A stretch of DNA of 64,000 nt, taken from Bacteroidaceae bacterium HV4-6-C5C. Its GTDB lineage: Bacteria; Bacteroidota; Bacteroidia; Bacteroidales; Bacteroidaceae. The first letter of the stretch is position 1. Every line of letters begins with the position of its first letter. The position numbers and the translations under genes were made by a program. Positions 27,543 to 36,498 of this stretch are shown here, one piece after another. Where the stretch lies: the NCBI GenBank assembly GCA_007896885.1, contig VOIU01000003.1:213046-277045 (forward strand). The letters run 5' to 3'. The notes under the pieces were generated by a model, which saw only the letters and a list, made by a program, of their open reading frames with translations, was not told the origin of the DNA and searched no databases.

Positions 27543-28244
27543 ATGCCATATAGGAGATTGCCAAATACCGATCAAGCAAGAATAAGAGCCCTGAAAGCTG
27601 TAATAGCGAAAGCTGATACTCAGGGTGTATATGATATGGCTATCTCCTTAAAGACACTGACCGATGCACGCAACTATTTGGTTCGTTTCGAAGCTGCTCA
27701 TTTATATTATGTGGAATGCTTTGAGAATCAATCTGCTGCCGGAAGAAAGCATCAAGCTAATGTGAAGATGGCTCGGTTGTACCTTTCTCATTTTCTTCAG
27801 GTCTTGAATTTGGCGGTTCTTCGTTCGGAGGTGCGTTTAGCCCACAAGTCATTCTACGGATTGCCTTCCGATAGTACAAGCTTGCCCGATTTGACTTCTG
27901 AAGCTTCAATAGTGGAGTGGGGAAGAAAAATTATTGATGGAGAAAACAAGAGAATATCCCAAGGAGGAATCCCTATCTACAACCCTACAGTGGCCAAAGT
28001 GAGAGTTCATTATGATATCTTTGCAGAAAGTTATGAAAAGCAAAAGAATCTGCAAGCGTTGACATCTCGCAGTCTTGAAGAAGTTTCCTCAATGCGTCCA
28101 GGAGTGGATGCTTTGATTTTGAACATCTGGAATCAAGTGGAAGCTAAGTTTGCAAATTTCTTACCCAATGAAAAACGCTTGAATTTATGTCGTGATTACG
28201 GTCTAGTATATTATTATCGCACCAGTGAAAAAGAAATAGAATAG
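27543..28244 (+). CDS. Protein of unknown function between polyprenyl synthase and TatD
   Basis: 233 residues, no signal peptide or membrane helix, mostly helical by composition. No catalytic motif was recognised. It is 10 bp after the polyprenyl synthase stop and 8 bp before tatD, so it is clearly part of the operon. Tyr, Arg and Lys are abundant, with a stretch AAGRKHQANVKMARLYLSHF near 64-83. The tight packing argues for a real, conserved gene. Confidence 0.8.
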   Translation: MPYRRLPNTDQARIRALKAVIAKADTQGVYDMAISLKTLTDARNYLVRFEAAHLYYVECFENQSAAGRKHQANVKMARLYLSHFLQVLNLAVLRSEVRLAHKSFYGLPSDSTSLPDLTSEASIVEWGRKIIDGENKRISQGGIPIYNPTVAKVRVHYDIFAESYEKQKNLQALTSRSLEEVSSMRPGVDALILNIWNQVEAKFANFLPNEKRLNLCRDYGLVYYYRTSEKEIE

Positions 28245-28252
28245 CTTAAAGA

Positions 28253-29029
28253 ATGAGATTGATAGATACCCACTCGCATTTATTTTTAGAAGAGTTTGCG
28301 GATGATTTGGAACAGGTGATGGATCGTGCTAAATCCGCCGGGATAGAGCGTATATATATGCCCAATATTGATAGTACTACACTTGGATCTTTATTGTCGG
28401 TATGCGACAAGTACAAAGGATATTGCTTCCCTATGGTTGGATTGCATCCTACATCAGTCAACAATGGATATAGAAAAGAGCTGCAAATAGTCAAGGAAGA
28501 ATTGACCGTTCCGGGAAAGTATGTTGCTGTGGGTGAGATTGGCATGGATCTTTATTGGGATAAGACTTTTCTTAAGGAACAACAGATCGTTTTCGACCAG
28601 CAAGTCTGCTGGGCTTTGGAATATAATCTTCCTATTGTTATTCATTGCCGTGATGCGTTTAATGAAATCTATGAATTGTTATCTCCCTATAAAGAGACTT
28701 CTTTAAGAGGCATTTTCCATAGCTTTACGGGTACTGTTGATGAGGCTTTGCGTTTCATGGAATTCAGCAATTTCTTTTTTGGAATAAATGGAGTAGTCAC
28801 TTTTAAGAAATCAACTTTACCCGAAGTATTAAAAGACGTGGTTCCTTTAAATCGTTTGGTTATGGAAACTGATTCGCCTTATCTTGCTCCGGTTCCTAAT
28901 CGGGGAAAAAGGAATGAAAGTGCATTTATGATAGATACAATGCAAAAAGTAGCCGAGATATATCAAACGGAGTTAGAAGAAGTAGGAGAGATTACTTCAA
29001 ATAACGCTTTAAACTTGTTTGGTCTATAG
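28253..29029 (+). CDS. TatD family metal-dependent hydrolase
   Basis: 258-residue TIM-barrel amidohydrolase-fold enzyme of the TatD/YcfH family (3'-5' DNA exonuclease or related hydrolase). Metal ligands are visible: DTHSHLFLEEF at 4-14, GEIGMDLYW near 95, VIHCRDAF near 128, GIFHSFTG near 155 and METDSPYLAPVPNRGKRNE near 204. Last gene of the operon, followed by a strong terminator. Confidence 0.93.
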   Translation: MRLIDTHSHLFLEEFADDLEQVMDRAKSAGIERIYMPNIDSTTLGSLLSVCDKYKGYCFPMVGLHPTSVNNGYRKELQIVKEELTVPGKYVAVGEIGMDLYWDKTFLKEQQIVFDQQVCWALEYNLPIVIHCRDAFNEIYELLSPYKETSLRGIFHSFTGTVDEALRFMEFSNFFFGINGVVTFKKSTLPEVLKDVVPLNRLVMETDSPYLAPVPNRGKRNESAFMIDTMQKVAEIYQTELEEVGEITSNNALNLFGL

Positions 29030-29078
29030 TAGAAATATAGAAGTATGCCCCGTTACACGGAATTATAAAAAAGAAGAA

Positions 29079-29170
29079 GGTGTGTCAAAAGGCAAAAAAA
29101 TAGCAGAACGCCCTTGCTACAACATGTTGTAACAAGGGCGTTTTTATGAAATAGGGGCTTTTGACACACC
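29079..29170. terminator. Nested bidirectional terminator between tatD and the acyl-CoA dehydrogenase gene
   Basis: The outer arms GGTGTGTCAAAAG (29079-29091) and CTTTTGACACACC (29158-29170) are exact complements. Inside them AACGCCCTTG (29107-29116) pairs with CAAGGGCGTT (29133-29142) and is closed by the palindrome TACAACATGTTGTA. A T-run follows on the plus strand. The inner element resembles the hairpin at 60294-60338. Confidence 0.85.
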
Positions 29171-29207
29171 CCCTATTATTCAGTTGAAACCGTATCGGTT
29201 TTTTCTT

Positions 29208-30914
29208 TTATTTACGGTAGCTGACCAATTCTTCTGCTTTAAACTTGCGAATGAAGTTGAAGTGCTTTTCTACTTCCGCTTCAGCATAGTTCAAATAAAC
29301 GACAGCTGATTTGGCAAATAGATCGGGAGCACTTGTTGCATCTTGAATCAACAGATGCGACATGATGCAGTCTGCGGCCATTTCCATAAGACGGCGAGCT
29401 ACAAAATCGAGCAATTCCTGATCTTGTGACTCTTTTACTGCGTGTGTACATGCCTCATATTTATTTGTCATTTCTTTCAGACGATCCATCAACGGTTGCA
29501 TTTCTTCGCTGCATGGAATTGCTTCGTATTCATGAAGAGTTGTTGTATATGAGCCGTTTGTAACATAACGGATGGCAGCTACAGTCTGTAACTGGGTTGT
29601 TCCTTCATAAATACTGGTGATACGTGCATCACGATAAATACGTTGACAAGCATATTCCAACATGAATCCTGAACCACCATGTATCTGAATGGAATCGTAT
29701 GCATTCTGATTAGCATATTCAGAGTTCATACCTTTAGCCAGCGGAGTGAAAGAGTCTGCAAGCTTGGCATAAGTCTTTTGCTCCTGACGCTCTTCGGGAG
29801 TCAATTTACGTTCGCGTGAAATATCATCAAGAGCTTTATAAATGTCTACGTAGCGTGATGTTTGATATAACAACGCACGACCAGCGTCAAGTTTAGCTTT
29901 CATAATGGCGAGCATATCATATACAGCAGGGAATTCTATAATAGCTTTACCAAACTGTCTACGATCTTTGGCGTAGGCTAATCCTTCGTTGTATGCAGCT
30001 TGTGATAAACCTACTGATTGAGCAGCTATACCCAGACGTGCACCGTTCATTAATGCCATTACGTATTTAATCAGACCAAGCTTACGATCTCCGCAAAGTT
30101 CAGCTTTTGCATTTTTGTAGACCAATTCGCAAGTGGGAGAGCCATGGATACCTAATTTATTTTCAATACGACGTACATCGACTCCACCTTCCTGCTTGTC
30201 ATAAATGAACATGGATAGACCACGTCCGTCTTTTGTTCCTTCTTCAGAACGAGCCAATACTAAGTGTAGATCGGCATCACCGTTTGTAATGAAGCGTTTT
30301 ACACCATTCAGTCTCCAACAATTTTCTTTCTCGTCAAAAGTAGCTTTCAGCATCACACTTTGTAGATCGGAACCTGCATCGGGCTCTGTCAAGTCCATAG
30401 ACATTGTTTCTCCGGTACAGATACGTGGGATGAAACGACCATGTTGCTCTTCGTTACCAAATTCATATAGAGTCTCGATACAATCTTGTAAAGACCAAAT
30501 ATTACCAAAGCCGGCATCGGCCGCGGCAACAATTTCAGCACACATTGTGTAAGGAGTGATTGGGAAGTTCAGACCACCAAAGCGACGTGGCATGGTCATA
30601 CCGTTTAATCCGGCTTTAACCATCGCATCCAGGTTTTGTTTGGTGCCACTGGCATATTCCACTCTGCCGTTAGCACAGTGGGGACCTTCTTCGTCCACAC
30701 TTTCAGCATTCGGGGCAATTACTTCTCCGGTGATCTCTCCGGTGATTTCAAGAACTTTATCGTAAGAGTCCATAGCATCCGTATAGTCCTGCGGTGCATA
30801 GTCAAACTCATCTTTATCTTTGTATCCGCGTTCTTTCAATTCGCAGATACGCTCCATCATGGAGTTATTCAAATGGAACTTAAGTTCCGGTATTTCAGTA
30901 TAAAAATTTGCCAT
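29208..30914 (-). CDS. Acyl-CoA dehydrogenase (long form) of the etf operon
   Basis: FAD flavoprotein that oxidises or reduces the C2-C3 bond of an acyl-CoA, passing electrons to EtfAB. At 568 residues it is about 190 longer than classic short/medium-chain enzymes, with extra N-terminal helices and a C-terminal extension. Motifs: MSMDLTEPDAGSDLQSV near 170 (FAD), GVKRFITNGDAD near 203, RQFGKAIIEFPAVYDMLA near 325, and the catalytic Glu in SIYEGTTQLQT near 440. It is third in etfB-etfA-acd with a 3-bp gap. Direction and substrate (for example crotonyl- or acryloyl-type CoA) are not readable. Confidence 0.92.
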   Translation of the reverse strand: MANFYTEIPELKFHLNNSMMERICELKERGYKDKDEFDYAPQDYTDAMDSYDKVLEITGEITGEVIAPNAESVDEEGPHCANGRVEYASGTKQNLDAMVKAGLNGMTMPRRFGGLNFPITPYTMCAEIVAAADAGFGNIWSLQDCIETLYEFGNEEQHGRFIPRICTGETMSMDLTEPDAGSDLQSVMLKATFDEKENCWRLNGVKRFITNGDADLHLVLARSEEGTKDGRGLSMFIYDKQEGGVDVRRIENKLGIHGSPTCELVYKNAKAELCGDRKLGLIKYVMALMNGARLGIAAQSVGLSQAAYNEGLAYAKDRRQFGKAIIEFPAVYDMLAIMKAKLDAGRALLYQTSRYVDIYKALDDISRERKLTPEERQEQKTYAKLADSFTPLAKGMNSEYANQNAYDSIQIHGGSGFMLEYACQRIYRDARITSIYEGTTQLQTVAAIRYVTNGSYTTTLHEYEAIPCSEEMQPLMDRLKEMTNKYEACTHAVKESQDQELLDFVARRLMEMAADCIMSHLLIQDATSAPDLFAKSAVVYLNYAEAEVEKHFNFIRKFKAEELVSYRK

Positions 30915-30917
30915 AGT

Positions 30918-31937
30918 TTACTTACTATTCTGTTTATAGTATTTAATCATCTTTGGTATCACCTCTTCTATTGTACCATTGATTACATAGTCTGCAATAG
31001 TATTGATAGGAGCATTCTCATCATTGTTGATGGAAATGATAATTCCGCTTTCCTGCATACCGGCAATATGCTGGATCTGTCCTGAGATACCGCATGCAAT
31101 GTACAGCTTAGGGCGAACAGTTACACCTGTCTGCCCGATCTGACGGTCATGATCGCAGAAACCTGCGTCGACAGCTGCACGACTGGCTCCTACTTCAGCG
31201 TGAAGTTCTTTGGCCAATTCGAATAACATGTCGAATCCGTCTCTGCTTCCCATGCCGTAGCCACCGGCTATTACAATAGGAGCACCTTTCAGATTGTGTT
31301 TTGCTTTTTCTACATGGCGTTCAATAACTTTCACTACATAGTCTGTCGTTGGTATATATTTTGCTACATCGTGTCTGGTTACTTCCCCCGGATAGAGCGG
31401 GTCAAGTATCTCTTTCTTCATGACACCTTCTCTTACAGTCGCCATTTGCGGGCGATGATCGGGGTTGATGATTGTAGCTACGATATTTCCTCCAAATGCA
31501 GGACGGATCTGGTATAGAAGATTTTCATATACCTTGCCCTCTTTCTTATCTTCATGCTCGCCGATTTCAAGTGCTGTACAGTCTGCTGTTAAGCCACTCG
31601 TTAGAGCCGAGGATACACGGGGACCAAGATCGCGTCCGATGACGGTAGCTCCCATCAAGCAGATTTGTGGTTTCTCTTCTTTAAACAGGTTAATTAAGAC
31701 AGAAGAGTGTGGAAGTGATGTATAAGGGAATAGTCCCGGTCCATCAAAAATATGCAAATGATCTACTCCGTATGGTAAAATTTGTTTTTCAACTCCTTCG
31801 AGGTTTGTTCCTACTGCTACTGCTTCAAGTTGACAACCTAATTGGTTAGCTAACTTACGTCCTTTAGTAAGCAGTTCGAGACTGACATCGGCAACAGTTA
31901 CGCCTTCAATCTCGCAATATACAAATACATTATTCAT
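30918..31937 (-). CDS. etfA: Electron transfer flavoprotein alpha subunit
   Basis: 339 residues. The N-terminal domain begins NNVFVYCEIEGVTVADVSLE. The C-terminal FAD-binding domain carries VIAGGYGMGSRDGFDML near 222, VGASRAAVDAGF near 250, and GISGQIQHIAGMQESGIII near 285-303. It forms a heterodimer with EtfB and transfers electrons between the acyl-CoA dehydrogenase and ferredoxin or NAD carriers. It is 4 bp after etfB and 3 bp before acd. Confidence 0.95.
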   Translation of the reverse strand: MNNVFVYCEIEGVTVADVSLELLTKGRKLANQLGCQLEAVAVGTNLEGVEKQILPYGVDHLHIFDGPGLFPYTSLPHSSVLINLFKEEKPQICLMGATVIGRDLGPRVSSALTSGLTADCTALEIGEHEDKKEGKVYENLLYQIRPAFGGNIVATIINPDHRPQMATVREGVMKKEILDPLYPGEVTRHDVAKYIPTTDYVVKVIERHVEKAKHNLKGAPIVIAGGYGMGSRDGFDMLFELAKELHAEVGASRAAVDAGFCDHDRQIGQTGVTVRPKLYIACGISGQIQHIAGMQESGIIISINNDENAPINTIADYVINGTIEEVIPKMIKYYKQNSK

Positions 31938-31941
31938 AATA

Positions 31942-32835
31942 TTATCCGATGGTATGGTTAGCTAACAATTCAACAATCAAATCTTCAACATCTTTGTCAC
32001 TTCCACTGAGTGTCCGACTCTCTTTGGCTTGAAAAGATATATTTTGTATGGTTTTTACTTTTGTAGGTGATCCACTAAGACCACATTGTGCTATTTCGCC
32101 GTTAACATCCGCTACACTCCATTCTTTAATATTTAAATAAGGATACTTTTCATATAGATTTGCATAAAGAAGTGGTTCGTTCTCTTTCACGATAACAGCT
32201 TTTTCTTGAGCACCTAAAGCGCGTTTGTATTTTTGTACCAGTTTTGCATTGCGAGGACGGCATGATGCGGCACTTCCATTAACCGTTATTACTATAGGAA
32301 GAGGCCCTTCTACTGTTTCTACACCACCATCAATATGACGTTTGACAGTAATTTTGCCAGTGCTTTTTTCTACATTCAAAATTTCTTCTGCGTAGGTGAT
32401 TTGTGTCAGTCCTAACTTCTCGGCAACTTGCGGCCCTACTTGTGCTGTGTCCCCGTCAATGGCTTGTCTTCCCCCAAGAATGATATCATACTCACCGATC
32501 TTACGGATAGCTGTAGCTAATGCATAGCTTGTCGCTAATGTATCGGCCCCTGCAAAAGCACGGTCGGTTAATAGATATCCATCATCAGCACCACGGAAAA
32601 GCCCTTCGCGAATAACTTCAGCAGCCCGACCCGGTCCCATGGTTAAAATAGTAACAGTAGATCCCGGATAAGTATCTTTCAATCTGAGGGCTTGTTCGAG
32701 AGCGTTCAAGTCTTCGGGATTGAAAATAGCGGGCAGTGCCGAACGATTGATAGTTCCGTCGGCTTTCATGGCATCTTTTCCCACATTACGTGTGTCGGGG
32801 ACTTGTTTTGCCAATACAACAATTTTCAAACTCAT
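31942..32835 (-). CDS. etfB: Electron transfer flavoprotein beta subunit
   Basis: 297 residues starting MSLKIVVLAKQVPDTRNVGK. The open frame runs 43 codons further upstream, but that part crosses a likely promoter (TAAATTTG, minus strand, 32935-32942), so the ATG at 32835 was chosen. The EtfB signature region reads ADTLATSYALATAIRKIGEY and GGRQAIDGDTAQVGPQVAE near 115-155. First gene of etfB-etfA-acd. Whether the complex bifurcates electrons as clostridial Bcd-Etf does is not decided here. Confidence 0.94.
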   Translation of the reverse strand: MSLKIVVLAKQVPDTRNVGKDAMKADGTINRSALPAIFNPEDLNALEQALRLKDTYPGSTVTILTMGPGRAAEVIREGLFRGADDGYLLTDRAFAGADTLATSYALATAIRKIGEYDIILGGRQAIDGDTAQVGPQVAEKLGLTQITYAEEILNVEKSTGKITVKRHIDGGVETVEGPLPIVITVNGSAASCRPRNAKLVQKYKRALGAQEKAVIVKENEPLLYANLYEKYPYLNIKEWSVADVNGEIAQCGLSGSPTKVKTIQNISFQAKESRTLSGSDKDVEDLIVELLANHTIG

Positions 32836-33147
32836 GCTATTAATTTTAGTATTAGTATTTATTTGAGCCAGTAATAGGGAAACAGAAGTGATAATATTCC
32901 TTATACTGAAAACTTTAAGTTGATAATCAGGGTGCAAATTTACGCAAAGAGTTGAGTTTGGCAAGCAAAGGCAAGATAAAAAGCATCCTTTAAAACTCTT
33001 TGAACTAGAGGATATTCTGTTTTATCGAGAAAAACGGGAGGTTGGCACTAAAATCATATTTAGACGATGCAATAAGGCTGCTCATCTATTTTGTTTTACC
33101 ATTTACTCTGGTCTGCTTACTTTTGCTCAAAGCAAGAAACTGTGATA
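32836..33147. other. Divergent promoter region between etfB and the LytS gene
   Basis: 312 bp. The etfB side has TAAATTTG (minus, 32935-32942) with CTTG 19 bp upstream. The LytS side has TACTTTTG (plus, 33118-33125). I see no other structure or gene. Confidence 0.55.
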
Positions 33148-34413
33148 ATGATAGAAATGAGGTTCTATAACAGGCGTAACTTTCCGGAGCTTGTAATCTA
33201 TGTTGCTGTTTGGGTGACTGTGATTCTGATTCCGGTAGTTACAGCTTTTTGGGGTACCTTATCAGGTAATATTGATGTTATACATTGGCAAAGAATTGTC
33301 GGATTTTGGACTGAAGCATTACCCTTTTTTATCCTTTTTATACTCAATAACCGATTCTTGTTGCCATATCTTTTTTTTCGTCAGAGAATAGCTCTTTATG
33401 TTGTCTCCGCTATATGCCTGTCTGTATTAGTCTTTTTTATAACGGGACTTATTCTACGTGATGTTGATGCTGAACGATTTATTAAATTTAAGCATGGCAG
33501 GATAGAATATTTTCAAGAACGAAAAAAGGGTAATATATATTTTTATTATCCCGAAACGCCGGATAAACACTTCTGGATGAATGAGAATAGGAGAGGGAAT
33601 GAAAGACCGAAGAGCATGAGTGCAGATCGTGGAATGCACCCTTCCGATTCTTACGAAGTTATTGCTCTACACCATTTTCCGCATCCACCTCGCGAAGGAA
33701 TGCCCTTGTTTCTGCCTATGTTTAGGGGGCCTTTCTTCGGGCGTATGCTGATTGCTCTTTTGATGTTTTGCTTTAGTCTTGCGGTTAAGCTTTTCTTTAA
33801 ATCTTTGCGCGATAGAGAAGCGATGAAAGAGCTTGAGCGTAATAAGCTTCAAACAGAGTTGGACTATCTAAAATATCAAATCAACCCTCACTTTTTTATG
33901 AACACGTTAAATAATATACATGCATTGGTCGACATAAATACGGAAAAGGCCAAGCAAACCATTGTTGTATTATCAAAATTGATGCGTTATGTTCTTTATG
34001 AATCGAATAAGCGCACCGTATCTTTATCTAAAGAAGTGGAATTCCTTCAACATTATGTTGAACTTATGCGAATCCGATATACAGATAATGTGAAAATAAA
34101 ACTTTCGGTATCTGATGAAACGAAAGATATAAAAATTCCTCCTTTATTGTTTGTTACTTTTGTTGAAAATGCCTTTAAACACGGTATTAGCTATAGACAT
34201 CCGTCCTTTGTCTCTATCGATCTAATGATTGAAAATCATGAAATAGTGTTTCATTGCGTGAATAGTAATTTTAGTAATTCAAAGGATCAATATCATGGTA
34301 TTGGGCTGGATAATGTTCGTAAACGTTTGTTGTTATTATACGGTGAACGGCATATTTTTGTTATTGAGGAAAACACAAGTTCCTTTGATGTACGCTTGCG
34401 TATACCTATTTAA
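33148..34413 (+). CDS. LytS/YehU-type membrane histidine kinase
   Basis: Sensor kinase of about 421 residues. Four membrane segments: about 12-34, 50-72, 80-103 and 205-225. Between the third and fourth lies an extracytoplasmic loop of roughly 100 residues rich in His, Pro, Met and charged residues (for example HHFPHPPREGMP). A coiled-coil link leads to the His_kinase domain, with KYQINPHFFMNTLNNIHALV carrying the phospho-acceptor His, then FVENAFKHGI (N-box) and GIGLDNVRKRL. The response regulator follows after 18 bp. The ligand is unknown. The loop could bind metal or a cationic peptide, but that is speculation. Confidence 0.9.
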   Translation: MIEMRFYNRRNFPELVIYVAVWVTVILIPVVTAFWGTLSGNIDVIHWQRIVGFWTEALPFFILFILNNRFLLPYLFFRQRIALYVVSAICLSVLVFFITGLILRDVDAERFIKFKHGRIEYFQERKKGNIYFYYPETPDKHFWMNENRRGNERPKSMSADRGMHPSDSYEVIALHHFPHPPREGMPLFLPMFRGPFFGRMLIALLMFCFSLAVKLFFKSLRDREAMKELERNKLQTELDYLKYQINPHFFMNTLNNIHALVDINTEKAKQTIVVLSKLMRYVLYESNKRTVSLSKEVEFLQHYVELMRIRYTDNVKIKLSVSDETKDIKIPPLLFVTFVENAFKHGISYRHPSFVSIDLMIENHEIVFHCVNSNFSNSKDQYHGIGLDNVRKRLLLLYGERHIFVIEENTSSFDVRLRIPI

Positions 34414-34431
34414 TATTTAAATGTCCAAGAT

Positions 34432-35127
34432 ATGATAAATTGCATTGCTATAGATGATGAGCCTTTGGCTTTAACACAATTAGAAGGATATATATCCCGC
34501 GTATCTTTTCTGAATCTTGTCGCATCATATAAAGATGCTTTTGAAGCGATGAAATTGCTTGCAACACAGAAGATAGACTTACTTTTTGTTGATGTGAATA
34601 TGCCGGATTTAAACGGCTTGGATTTTGTCCGTTCGTTAGTGGACAAACCATTAATCATCTTTACTACAGCGTATCCCGAATATGCTGTGGATGGCTTTAA
34701 GGTGGATGCAATTGATTATTTGCTTAAACCTTTTGGGTTCCAGGATTTCCAAAAAGCTGCTGACAAAGCTCGAAGAATGTTTGAATCTACCATGTCTGAT
34801 GAAGAAACTATATTTGTGAAATGTGACTCAAAAGTAACCTTGGTAAGACTAAGTAATATTAAGTATGTGGAGGGAATGAGCGAATATGTTCGCATTTTTT
34901 TGGAAGGAGAAGACAAGCCTTTGATGCCGTTAATCTCTATGAAAAAACTCGAAGAGACATTACCAACTTCTCAGTTTATGCGTGTGCATCGTTCTTATAT
35001 TGTAAACCTCCGTAAGATAACCGAAGTCTCACGACTACGCATTATTTTTGGCAATGCCTACATCCCGGTAGGAGATAATTATAAAGAAAAGTTTATGGAA
35101 TATATTAATAGTCGTATGATGAAATAA
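34432..35127 (+). CDS. LytR/AlgR-type response regulator (REC-LytTR)
   Basis: 231 residues. REC domain 1-115 with the acidic pocket IDDEP at 6-10, phospho-acceptor Asp in IDLLFVDVNMPDLNG near 54, and FTTAYPEYAVDGFKVDAIDY with the conserved Lys following in LLKPF. LytTR DNA-binding domain about 130-229, with MRVHRSYIVNLRKI. Partner of the adjacent LytS-type kinase. Target genes unknown. Confidence 0.94.
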   Translation: MINCIAIDDEPLALTQLEGYISRVSFLNLVASYKDAFEAMKLLATQKIDLLFVDVNMPDLNGLDFVRSLVDKPLIIFTTAYPEYAVDGFKVDAIDYLLKPFGFQDFQKAADKARRMFESTMSDEETIFVKCDSKVTLVRLSNIKYVEGMSEYVRIFLEGEDKPLMPLISMKKLEETLPTSQFMRVHRSYIVNLRKITEVSRLRIIFGNAYIPVGDNYKEKFMEYINSRMMK

Positions 35128-35152
35128 ACACATAAAGATAAGCTGAATAAAA

Positions 35153-35192
35153 AAAATAGCTCTTAGAAACATTAGTTTGTAAGAGCTATTTT
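35153..35192. terminator. Bidirectional terminator between the LytR gene and the C1 peptidase gene
   Basis: AAAATAGCTCTTA (35153-35165) and TAAGAGCTATTTT (35180-35192) are exact reverse complements with a 14-base loop and A/T flanks. It sits between convergent genes. Confidence 0.85.
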
Positions 35193-35211
35193 AATCAATG
35201 TCGGGGTTGTC

Positions 35212-36405
35212 TTATTTGATACCCAATTTCTTTGCAATTTCTTTTGGAATGGCATTTTTGTTCACGAGGATATTCATCGTTTTGTAGGCAACAAAAGCTT
35301 TGGAAGCATACCATACACCTTTGTATTTACCTGATTTGCCCCATGAATTCTTTACCATGAAGTATTCTTTTCCATTCTGATCTTTAGCTAATCCATAGAT
35401 CACCATGCCATGATCGTCAGTTGTTTCCCAATTGTCAAAACCTTCTTGGCGTAGTTCTTGGGTAACATTGACTTCAGGTAGAGGTTTTGATGTCAATTCT
35501 TTCCTCTTTTCTTCTGCAGGCATTCCTGTCCAACGGGCCATATCGGAACCTGTGAGCTCGGCACCACGGCTTTCATCTGGGACAACAGCAACGCCATCAC
35601 GAGTAAATCCTTGTTCGCTAACATCACTTCCCCATGCAAATGTATAACCCTGTTTAATCGCATTATCCATTACTGCCATAAATTCATCAAGTGGTATATT
35701 CCATGATGAACCATTACGCCAATTGTCCTGTATTTCGAGAGAGAATTGCTTATAGAAAGGGTGATGAGTGTATGATGTTAATGAAACATAGTCATCCGGG
35801 TTTAATCCAAGAGATTCTGCAAAGGATTTGGGAGTGTATTCCTTTCCGTTATAAGTAAACTTCTCAGGATATTTGCCGAGGTAAGTGTCGTAAATTGAAA
35901 CTAATCCGTTTTTCCATACCGGAGTTAATTTCTTAAGCTTTCCTTTTGCAATGGCATCTACATAAGCTCCTGCCGTAGCATCCAACTCATTGTGTACCGG
36001 TAATGTATCTCCATACATAATGCCAGGCATTGCACTCTGTGGAACAAGACCGTAGTTTCTCATACAGTAAAGTATATCATAAAAACTACCACCCGGAGAG
36101 AAAGAACTGTCGCCGTGATAGCGCACATAATTTACAGCACGATCAATCATTGTATGGTGTACAACAAACATCTCAGAAAGATCATACTCTCCTTTACCTG
36201 TACGTAACAATTCAGATTCAAGAAATCCCAACCCTGAAAAACTCCAGCAAGTACTTGAGCGGTTCTGGTTTTTAACGGATGTAATCGGGTTTTCTTTAAC
36301 TGTTGTGAAGACAAAACCTTCTCCTTTCTCTTTCTTAGGAGCATCTTGCGCTACCATGTGCAAGCTTAAAAATGCCAGAGCAGCAATAAGTACTGACTTT
36401 TTCAT
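35212..36405 (-). CDS. Secreted C1B-family aminopeptidase (PepC/bleomycin hydrolase-like)
   Basis: 397 residues with a signal peptide (about 1-19, cut after VAQ) and a papain-fold C1B domain. The catalytic Cys is in NRSSTCWSFSGLGFLE near 53, His in TTDDHGMVIYGLA near 335, Asn in FMVKNSWGKSG near 355. Classic PepC is cytoplasmic; this one would be exported to the periplasm, where it may trim peptides for uptake (inference). A TATATTTG -7 element (minus, 36441-36448) lies upstream, facing the divergent patatin gene. Confidence 0.9.
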   Translation of the reverse strand: MKKSVLIAALAFLSLHMVAQDAPKKEKGEGFVFTTVKENPITSVKNQNRSSTCWSFSGLGFLESELLRTGKGEYDLSEMFVVHHTMIDRAVNYVRYHGDSSFSPGGSFYDILYCMRNYGLVPQSAMPGIMYGDTLPVHNELDATAGAYVDAIAKGKLKKLTPVWKNGLVSIYDTYLGKYPEKFTYNGKEYTPKSFAESLGLNPDDYVSLTSYTHHPFYKQFSLEIQDNWRNGSSWNIPLDEFMAVMDNAIKQGYTFAWGSDVSEQGFTRDGVAVVPDESRGAELTGSDMARWTGMPAEEKRKELTSKPLPEVNVTQELRQEGFDNWETTDDHGMVIYGLAKDQNGKEYFMVKNSWGKSGKYKGVWYASKAFVAYKTMNILVNKNAIPKEIAKKLGIK

Positions 36406-36471
36406 CGTGATAAGTGAATTTATATGAATTATAGTGGTTGCAAATATAAATATAATATCGAAAAGAAAGGT

Positions 36472-36479
36472 TATATTTG
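36472..36479 (+). promoter_or_regulatory. -7 element TATATTTG of the patatin gene, paired with a divergent one
   Basis: TATATTTG on the plus strand ends 19 bp before the ATG at 36499. The same sequence sits on the minus strand at 36441-36448 for the peptidase. No clear -33 box was found for either. Confidence 0.45.
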
Positions 36480-36498
36480 TGGATAAAATCAGATTGAC

